A DNA stretch of 64,000 nucleotides from Apostichopus japonicus. Taxonomy: Eukaryota; Echinodermata; Holothuroidea; Aspidochirotida; Stichopodidae. Positions 55,501-64,000 of this stretch are shown here, piece after piece. The stretch spans positions 16,650,111 to 16,714,110 of the forward strand of contig NC_092576.1 in NCBI RefSeq assembly GCF_037975245.1. Direction: 5' to 3'. The translations under genes and the position numbers were made by a program. Each line of letters begins with the position of its first letter. Position 1 is the first letter of the stretch. The notes under the pieces were generated by a model, which saw only the letters and a program-made list of their open reading frames with translations, was not told where the DNA came from and did no database searches.

Positions 55501-58500
55501 TTATATTTATGGCAGAGCTGTAGTCGAGTCCAATTAGCCAGAGCCCGATCCAAGTCCGAGTCCATCTGGTCTGGACCAAATACAAGACCCCTCAAGTCCG
55601 AGCCGACTCCAGATACCAAAGATCACCTTTGGTAAAAATTCTTGAACTGTTATGATAATTATGCACCCAGGAGGAAATTTACCTCATGCTATAATTGTTT
55701 TCGGACCAGATAAGTGGCAGCAAGCTTTTCCTGGTTCATAAATGTTCAGCCCGGGCGCTCAACTTTCAAACCATGCAGGGAGAGGCAAAATCATATTCAA
55801 ACCACGACCACCGCCAGGTTAGAACATGCTTGTGAGAACCCTGCTCTACTAAAAGTGATATTCTAGTTACATTTAGGATTGCTCATTAAGATTTTCAAAT
55901 CATCATCATTGTCATGGTTGCTACTTTTTCTGATGTCATCATCATTTGTGAATTATTGTTATTGTTGCCATGTTACATTTGCCAGTATCAATTTTGCTTA
56001 TTGTTCTCTCAAAATTGCAGAGTAGAAGGAAGAAATGTTAGCTAATAGTTACTATAGCATATGTTCTTGGTCTCTAAATTGTTTACGCTGAGGTCAGTAT
56101 GAACAGAAGTGTTTATAATAGTTTTCCTTTCTGTCAAAGTATTTTCTGAATCATTTCATTAATTTTATATTTATACTGGAATTTTCAGTAGGTGTTGGCT
56201 TCATTGAGGGTCAAAGGCTACTCAAGGTCAGTAGTGTAACATAGAGCATCTAACTCAACAAGGAAAAGTTGGTAGTCATATGTAGTGCATTTAGGTTTCT
56301 GACATTGAGTACTATTCTATAAATTTGTACAGTATAGCAGAAGCCCATGTGAGATAACTAGATATCTGAAACTGGAAGCTATGTTAACATGATAGTTCAA
56401 TATTGGAATGATGAATGGAAGTTTGTATGCAGGTGTATCATGTGCTGAGTACTCTTAGCCAAGTCAAAGGTTATTTGAGGCCAATATAGGTAAAATCTGA
56501 AAACCTTCATGATCCCATACTATCTAGTATCTGACTAGTAGCTGCTTTAATAGCTGAATCTTAGGGCAATTAATATATTTATCAGAACAAGTAATGTACC
56601 TCAAAAGACTTCTTAAGCTCTTTTGAGCCCCCATTCAATATTTCAGTGTATTAACTTTATCATTCTTTTAACAAATTTACTCCAAATTGCTAGTTTCATG
56701 TTCTGGCAATGAACCTTTGTCATATCATGTTGCATGAGTGCTGTAACTGGAGGATAGGGTGTTGGGATAAATAGTTCAAAATAATATTAACAAAATTTGT
56801 ACCATATTTTGCTTTTCTTTTTTCCCATATGTTGCCACTGCTTGAATAAGACTAGTTGATAGGACTTTTTGTGAGCTCCACCTTTGACAACAAGGTACCG
56901 TAGACTTCAACTGCATCTTGTTGGCAACATCCTAGGAAAGTTTCAATACACACAGATGTTTCTATAAATGAGGAATCTGATGAACATTCCAATACTGCGA
57001 GTCTTTATTGGACATTTCAGCAGGAGGCAATAACCAATTCTGCTATCGTTACATACTGTAGGTCCTTCATAAAATGCCACTTAAAGAACTGTATTACTTC
57101 CTTGGGAAGGTGAATTTTATTGTCAAATACAACATCTGTCAAATATTTAGTTTCCCAACCTGTCCAACTCCCCACCCCTCCATTTATCCCGAGTAGTTTA
57201 CAGAAACTGGGACAGAACATTTTTTTGTGGGAAACAAGGTTAAATAATGTTGTTTGAGGTATTGAGCATTTATCTATGTCCCTTTCGAATCTAGATAGGA
57301 GGAAGTAGCAAACAATGCAAGGAAAAGATGAAGTTCAAGTGGATGCTTTAATTGCTTTTACCCAAAACATTGCTATATTCATTGATAAATATAATCCACT
57401 TCAAATTCAGTACCGTTATACAACATGCAAAAGAGTTATGATATTGATGTACTTTCTGAATTTAGACCATTGCAGGTGAACAAGTTTAACATTGGTTTTT
57501 AATTTGACTGTATGTAGAAAACACCGGTTACATAATGAACCTCAGATACAATGTCGTGTAAATACATATTACTGCTAGGAGCTGTTTAACAAACAGTGAA
57601 AGAAAAATGTATTACTTGACTATCAAGAGATTCGCAGAACTCCACTCCTTCAACAATATTTACAGTGGTGCAGACTTCAAAGCAGTGCAAGGGCAACAAC
57701 TGCCTATCTCTTTAAGAAATTACCAAGTGCTTTCATTTCTAGCATTTGCATATGTTCAAAAGAAAAATGACAAATTAAAAGATGTGGTCTTTTCAATATG
57801 TTACCACATCTCCCCCCCCCCTCTCTCCCCCATCAAAAAAGTATTGCATGTACAGCAGTAACCCTTTTTGTACATGTGCAATATATGGGGCAGAGCCTTA
57901 TTCATGACTTGACCAAGCCCTTTATCCATTTGAATAGCACAAGTTTATGTCAGTGGTATTCACATCAATGCCTCATAGAAAATGTGCCTCATGGTAAATT
58001 TTCTAGCTGATAGCATGAATGTGAATGAGCTGAAGTTGTAGAAGTTGCTTTGTTTATATATTTCTGAAAGTAACATGAAATTTCATATTGATTTTTAATG
58101 AAAATATTTGCATTTATCAGTAATAAACAGAAAGAAGACATAATGATTTCTGCTATAGTGTCTTATCTCTGCCTCTTATGTTAAAATTGTGTTCATTGGT
58201 TGGTCCTTGTTCTTCGAACATATTGCTCCCTAACTCAGCAAACCCATATTCGATCTGAATATGCTAATTCAGACAGCTTACTGTTCTAGCAAGTTCTCGA
58301 CCAATTATATTGATGAATTTGCATCTGGATGAATTTCCACTGGATGAATTTGAATCATGCCAACTATGTAAGGAGCCATTTCTTTAAACCTTGCAAGACT
58401 GGTCTATAGAGTTTCAGCTATTTAATACAAGCCGATCGATGAAGAATTCAAATACTGTGTAATCCTATCCTACTTCAAAGGTGTACGTGGTCGAAAGGTT

Positions 58501-58632
58501 TCCTAGTAAAATTACTGGTCCTTTCAGATCTGCAACTTCATCTTGAGAACTTCTTTTTGGTCACATAGTAGCTTGAAACAATTGGAAGTTGGAGACAGTA
58601 CTTTGAAGATATGTGCTTCGGCACCATGTACC
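55501..58632. other. Gene-free stretch
   Basis: No supported gene. 56200-56480 repeats a GGTCAAAGG..ACTCAAGGTCAG-type motif in degenerate form. The open frame at 57607-57861 has no recognisable domain and runs into a C-rich tract. Confidence 0.4.
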
Positions 58633-59185
58633 CAGTGGCGTAGCCACGAGGGGGGGGGGGGGTGGGGGCGACAGCCCCATGAAAGCTTGTCGCCCGCCCA
58701 CTGGGATTTTGGGTGTCGAAAAAATTACATGTGCGAAAAATATATCATTCATTGGTCTGCATGGTATCGAATCTCCATGATGACCACTCATGAACGACCC
58801 TTCGACCGCGGACCGGCAGTAGGCTATAGTTGCTGAAAAACCTGACGTGACATAGCGCATAGGCCGAGATATGTCATGATATTTCAAAGCAACTTACCAG
58901 ATTGTCTTTTTTCTTCTATTTCTCTAAACTATTTGATGACCATATCAAGACATGGGGATCTCAAAATAAAGGATGTTGTGAAACTTTAGAGCAGCTTACA
59001 AGGCCTGGGAAGTGTTATTTCCAACGATCTAGGAGGTCTTTATAGCTGAAAACTTCCCGTACGCTGAGCGCCAACCCATGGTGGCACTCCACTCAGGTAG
59101 TAACAAGACGCCCTCCCAGGAATTGGTCAAGCCCCCCCCCCAAGCGCCCACCCCCTCCACTGGAACAATCCTGGCTACGTCACTG
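58633..59185. mobile_element. 553-bp hAT-type MITE with perfect 8-bp target duplication
   Basis: Termini CAGTGGCGTAGCCA and the inverse TGGCTACGTCACTG (one mismatch in 14). Flanked on both sides by CATGTACC (58625-58632 and 59186-59193). The 8-bp duplication and CAGTGGCG-type ends are typical of hAT elements (family knowledge). Next to the termini lie G13 and C-rich tracts. No transposase ORF, so non-autonomous. Confidence 0.88.
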
Positions 59186-59349
59186 CATGTACCACAGGTT
59201 TATCTGATATCAAAGTGAAAGCGGCTTTCCACAAGAATAAAGAACTCAATCCCCACGCAAACAAGACTACCTACGTATAGTTTTCATTGAGGATTCCAAT
59301 AATTCCTGCAATTTCCTACCAATAACATATGGAAAGTCACTCCTGTTAT

Positions 59350-59725
59350 CGTGGCGGAGCTAGGGGTATTGGTAAGAGGGGGTGAGAATGGTCTGTATAG
59401 GCGCTTTCGACTTTATCTAAGCGGAGCGCCACCACAGGTTGGCGCAGAGCGTACAGAAATCTTTTGAGTAAAGATACTCCCTATATGGCCGGAAATTACC
59501 CTTTCCGGGCCTTGCTAATTTGCAGATAAACGAAGAATAAATAGGTGTCATCGCCAACAAAATGTGACAAATGTCAATAGGTAGATGAGAGCGCCATAAA
59601 AAAGTCAATAATCGCGAATAAGTAAAAAAAGTGATAAATAGCTGAAAAGGGCGCCAGCAGTCCATATGAGTCCGTTGAGGGGGGGGGGGGCATCCGCCCC
59701 TGACTGTATTGACGCTCCGCAACTG
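59350..59725 (+). mobile_element. hAT-type MITE, copy 1 of a flanking pair
   Basis: Begins CGTGGCGGAGCTAGGG (one base lost from CAGTGGCGGAGC) and ends GACGCTCCGCAACTG. Shares with copy 2 the internal GCGCTTTCGACTTTATCT, AGCGGAGCGCCACCACAGGT, TTTTGAGTAAAGATACTCCC and CGCCAACAAAATGTGACAAA. Left flank CCTGTTAT, right flank TTGGGAGC: its own two flanks do not match each other. Confidence 0.85.
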
Positions 59726-61440
59726 TTGGGAGCTCAGTGTAGGAAGAGAAGGGGGGAGAGGGATGGTATTTTTTAACGGTTTGGGTGAGCGTCTGCAATG
59801 TTTCGTAATGACATGTTATCGCAAGCGTTCAACATGCTCAAATAAAAAGAATGAATGAGGAGGAATTCATATCACTTTTCAATCATTTTTTGAAACAAAT
59901 TGAGCGAATTGATCGCTAGTAATCTTGAAATTGGTTTTATCACGGTCATTGTCATGTTTCTCATATGTACCTTTCTCATATAAAAGAATTCTGTACGTAA
60001 TGTTATCAGAAATACTTTTAAAATGACACCAAAGAGATTAACAATTCTTTTCGAATTTGTTAATAATATTGTCTTTTAAGAGACACCGTAGACACGTTGC
60101 TCGGTTGGGTTTACTGCAATAGTGGCAAATGGAGACCAATATCCACACTTAGTGGACCTAATGTTATAGTCGTGCATTGACCTTGAACAGAGGGGCCTAC
60201 CGTGAAAACGTACGGAAAATTCACCCTTTTATATCTCAGCGAGACAATTCCACTGGATACAATAATACGACTCAAAAGTCCTTAGATGTGGTCATCATAA
60301 CAATCACAATAAAAGATATGTATGAAAAGCAGATTAAAGATATGATGGAAACTCAAATGTGGACCAAAAACACGATGTCCCTACGGATGCCGTTTAGTGA
60401 CATTTACATAATTTGTGTGTAGTAGGTTCCGTAGCTCTTTTGTGGAAAAACTTTGTAATATGCTTAAAGTTGGTAGTTCATCCATGCTTTAGATTAATGA
60501 GAGACATAGTTCATCACGTTTTATGAGGAGGGAGGCTATTTTTAAAAATCTGGGTAATAGGTACTGTAACTATTTTCTTGGAGAAAGCTTGGAATATGCG
60601 GATAAGGAAGAACGTTTCGAGTTCCTCCCACGCATTAGATAAATGAGGGACCTAGTTCATAACGCTTTGCGAGGATATCTCATATATTAGGTGTAAGAGA
60701 AGCGGTGATTGTAAGGAAGGGAAGGGGAGAATGGGGGGGGGGTAAATGATGTTACCAGGGGGACCTAATAATTTGTCCTAAATGAGATTTAAAAAAATCA
60801 TTATTGTAAGTAAATTTCATTACTGCCTGCTCTCGCTGATTTCTTTTAACCCTATAGAGCGGAGTGTGTGAGGTGAAGAAGGGTAGGGCAGAATGGGGAG
60901 GGATGATAAATGACGATGTAACCAGGGGGCTGATAATTCGTTCAATAAGAGATTTGAAAATATATATATATGTAGGTTTATATCATTAATGCCTGCTCTC
61001 ACTGATTTCTTTCAACCCTAAGTTACGCTTATCGGAAGACTATACGCCGATAATACAATTCTTTAACAAAGAGATGCTTCTAATTTATTAAACTGTGTAA
61101 CTTTCATTAATCTATTTGGAAAAAATATGCTTTTAAGTTGAAAGACTCAGTAAGGATCAATTAAGTAGAACAAAGATCGTTGCGTGCTGCGTGTAACGAT
61201 GAAGTTTCCTACATTGGGATGGAAGAGTATCAGGGAGTGTAAGATTGAGTGGGAAGTTAAATGACGGTGTAACTGAGAAATTAAAAAAATCTTAGTGATA
61301 AAATCATTATTGCTTGCTCTTTGTTGATTTAACATTAGAATAAATGTCTCTAATCATTAGATATTCCTTTAACATACGAGGTTCGGTTGGGGAAGGGGGG
61401 GGGGATACTAGACGGATTGACGGGGAAGAAGATTGGGAGC
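59726..61440. other. 1,715-bp segment bracketed by the two MITE copies
   Basis: Begins and ends with TTGGGAGC (59726-59733 and 61433-61440). Holds a degenerate ~160-190-bp tandem repeat and an unremarkable open frame at 60177-60422 (81 residues, no known domain). No transposase. Confidence 0.75.
60640..61345. repeat. Degenerate tandem repeat, three units
   Basis: Units share a G-rich part (GGGCAGAATGGGGAGGG type), then TAAATGACGATGTAACCAGG, then TCATTA(T/C)TGCCTGCTCTC .. TGATTTCTTT. Units run about 60700-60855, 60858-61021 and 61205-61345; the last is the most diverged. Confidence 0.7.
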
Positions 61441-61769
61441 CAGTGGCGGAGCTAGGGATATTGGTCAGAGGGGCGAGAAAGGTCTGTACGGGCGCTTTCG
61501 ACTTTATCTGAGCGGAGCGCCACCACAGGTTGGCGCAGAGCGTTCAGGTATCTTTTGAGTAAAGATACTCCCTATATCGCCGGAAATGACCCTTTAGGTA
61601 TAGGTGTAATCGCCAACAAAATGTGACAAATGTCAATAGGTAGATGAGAGCGCAATAAAAAAGTAAATAATCGCGAATAAGTAAAAAGTGGTGAATAGCT
61701 GAAAAGGGCGCCAGCTTCCCGTTTGAGTCCGCCCCCCCCCCGCCTGACTGTATGGACGCTCCGCCAATG
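61441..61769 (+). mobile_element. hAT-type MITE, copy 2 of the flanking pair
   Basis: Begins CAGTGGCGGAGCTAGGG and ends GACGCTCCGCCAATG; same orientation as copy 1 and about 50 bp shorter through an internal deletion around 61597. Left flank TTGGGAGC, right flank CCTGTTAT (61770-61777), the mirror arrangement of copy 1. Confidence 0.88.
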
Positions 61770-61940
61770 CCTGTTATGACATTAGAAACAAATACTGATA
61801 TGAGATGAGTGTGGTATATACCTACTGACGACTGATAACAGTATTATAGTGCATGTTCTAGCCTTTTGACATCGTATGAATCTAGCAGACAACGTACAGG
61901 TACCGTCTGGTACCATTATCCGTTTTGAGTGCTATTTAGG

Positions 61941-62620
61941 GGTTCTAGGACAAAATCCCCCGGACAAAATCCCCCCAGACAATATCCCCCTGACCCATAC
62001 AAAGCCTGCCTGCAACAACCAGGGATGGCCCAGGTGTGACAGTCAAGGCATGGGACATTGCACTGGTTAGGGTACCGTTCAGGGGATTGGTCAGGGGACT
62101 GGTCAGGGTACTAGTGAGGGTACTGGCGAGTGTAACTGTGAGGGCTCCTGTTAGGGTACATGTGAGGGTACCGGTCAAGGTACTGGTCATGTGACTGGTC
62201 AGGGTACAGGTCATCATACTGGTCACTCTACCAGTCAGGGTTCCACTCAGTGTACTGGTTAGGGTACTGGTCAGGATACCAGTCCGGATACTGGTCAGGG
62301 GATTGGTCGGGAGATCATTGAGGGTAACTGTCAGGCTCACTATTAAGGTACCGGTCGGGGTATGGTCGGAGTACTGGTCCGGGAACCACTGAGAGTACCA
62401 ATGGAAATACTGGTGAGGGTACCGGATGACGGTACTGGATGACGATACCGGGGACCGGGATGACGCATTTTTGTAAAGAATTGATGGGATTTTTTATAGC
62501 TTGGGGAGATTTTGGCTTGGGTGGATTTTGTCCTAGGGGGATTTTGTCCAAGGGGGATTTTGGCTCTGGGGGATTTTGTCCTAGGGGGACTTTGTCCGGG
62601 GGGATTTTGTCCTGTCACCC
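61941..62620. mobile_element. 680-bp inverted-repeat element with 8-bp target duplication and a 12-bp minisatellite core
   Basis: Flanked by TATTTAGG on both sides (61933-61940 and 62621-62628). The left end has AGGACAAAATCCCCC and a repeat of GGACAAAATCCCCC; the right end has five or six inverse copies (GGGGGATTTTGTCC type). The centre (about 62068-62450) is a ~12-bp minisatellite built on GGTACTGGTCAG with roughly 30 degenerate units. Non-coding; the open frames on the minus strand (TLTS/TLTG repeats) come from the 12-bp period. An 8-bp duplication is compatible with hAT, but the termini are unlike the other hAT-type elements here. Confidence 0.8.
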
Positions 62621-62628
62621 TATTTAGG

Positions 62629-64000
62629 TATTAGTATTGGACCAAAAACAGTATTAATGTCGGCACGAAGCAAACGTTAAAGAAAGCTCAAATGTTGTTT
62701 GTCCATCTCTAACATCCCTGGTGGAACTATGGAAATATTTGAAAATTGTCAGCACTGTGGCAAGTCCCCAGACATTTTGATATGTTACCATTATAGTTAA
62801 CAAATTGGGTAAAGCCTGTTCAGGGAATGATGATAAGCAGCCCCTCCACTTTTATGTTTTTGACAAAATACTATACACTCAAAGCCAGATTTTTAAAGCA
62901 AAAAAATTATGGCTCAGGAACTAATGGTATACTGGCAGTTTTGAACTAAAATCGACAGTGAATATTACATGAATTGCATCAAAACATAATTTATAAATGC
63001 ATGCGCAGTTGCAACTGTTCACTGTATGTTTATTTTTTTCACTCCTCAGAGGAACACTGCTACAAATAGTCAAACAATTTTCAATTGATCAGGAATACAA
63101 CAGAAATTGTCCCTTTCTGTACACTACTGTACAGTATACTGTGTTGCTGACTCAAAACATAAACAGAGATAGAGGCAGTGAATGTGATTGCTTAAAATTC
63201 ATCAAAAATTGTTGACGATTTGTTTTTTTAAACTTCTACCCAGAAATCTGGCTTATTACCAAACACATACAGTAGTGGAGATTAGCATGATATTAAAAGA
63301 CGAGACACAATAAAAATTGTACAATCATATTCAAGCAGTTGATTGTATTTTCTATCCCAGTTTATATTTTCCACAAGATTTATTTCACATAAACCAGGAT
63401 ACTTGCACTATTTCATGACCTCAATTTACTGACCTCTCTCATACATGAGAAACATTTTGGGAACTAACTTATACCTCAAGTATTTATCTAGACTTACCAG
63501 TATAGGCTGTATCTAATACCGTAACCAATGCAAATGACCACAATATCATGGAGTTTCCATGCTTGGAGGGACAAAATTATACACAATACCCCTGGATTGC
63601 ACAATTTCATACCTACAGTATAGTTACAAATGTTGTGGTTTTACAGTATGTTTCATTGGGCTGCACTAGGTTTCCATGACATTGGTGCTAGTTGCATGTG
63701 CCTTTGCTGTATTCACGCCCCTCAATTTTGAGGGGAAATAATTTAATTTTGTTTAAAGAATAAACTGGTTCTTGGAGTAATAAAAGACCACACGCTTTCA
63801 GTAATTAAGTCAGGCCTAACATTGTAAACTTTTCCCATAGCATAACCCCTGAACCCCACTTGTAGAATTGTGAAACCGTGGTTCAGAAACAATGCAGTGT
63901 ACCCCTGGAGATTTTGAGGGATAAAAGTTTGAAAGATTTTTATAATAGTAATCTGCTTAACAAATACCCTTAGTCCTGCACAAGTATCTGTGTGGTGGTT
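62629..64000. other. Right-end stretch without a supported gene
   Basis: AT-rich. Contains a perfect short hairpin CCCCTCAATTTTGAGGGG at 63718-63735. No exon or RNA gene recognised. Confidence 0.45.

Noticed and set aside
61945-62618. Overlapping minus-strand ORFs rich in TLTS and PPGQ
   Set aside because: Translations of the 12-bp minisatellite and of the GGACAAAATCCCCC repeats.

Overview
This is a eukaryotic genomic window: AT-rich, with spliced genes (GT..AG introns), long simple-sequence arrays and many mobile elements. It is not prokaryotic. The repeat style, the tRNA-derived SINEs and the kind of membrane-protein gene at the left end suggest a marine invertebrate deuterostome, perhaps an echinoderm such as a sea cucumber. 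That is inference only. Most short ORFs in the window are chance ORFs or translations of microsatellites.

Layout. 1-2864: the last three exons of a multi-pass membrane protein with a cysteine-rich GCC2/GCC3 (ephrin-receptor-like) ectodomain. 2865-29000: mostly intergenic or intronic DNA, with (TA)n arrays, a ~95-bp tandem repeat, three tRNA-like or SINE sequences and a few weak exon or promoter candidates. 29082-34125: a 5,044-bp inverted-repeat transposon inserted at a TA dinucleotide. An uninterrupted relative of its target lies at 4160-4600, so the boundaries can be read exactly. 36892-40250: two decayed LINE reverse transcriptases of different clades, both on the minus strand. 41229-44055: the 5' end of a Cys-loop (nicotinic-receptor-like) gene, with a TATA box, a signal-peptide exon, exon 2 and a 45-nt exon 3. 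Its second intron carries about 1 kb of (CTAT)n starting 10 nt after the splice donor. 44381-50000: repeats, including a second element whose terminus and first exon resemble those of the 5-kb transposon, a three-copy tandem array of tRNA-like units, and several other tandem repeats. About 53.8-54.7 kb: an unrecognised two-exon 3' gene end. 58.6-62.6 kb: four hAT-like or hAT-sized inverted-repeat elements. Two of them flank a 1.7-kb segment with exchanged target duplications.

The genes do not form an operon or a pathway. The most interesting material is the mobile-element biology: the TA-targeted element with subterminal GACTGA repeats and a SAM-like first exon, its relative at 44.4 kb, and the pair of elements with swapped target-site duplications.
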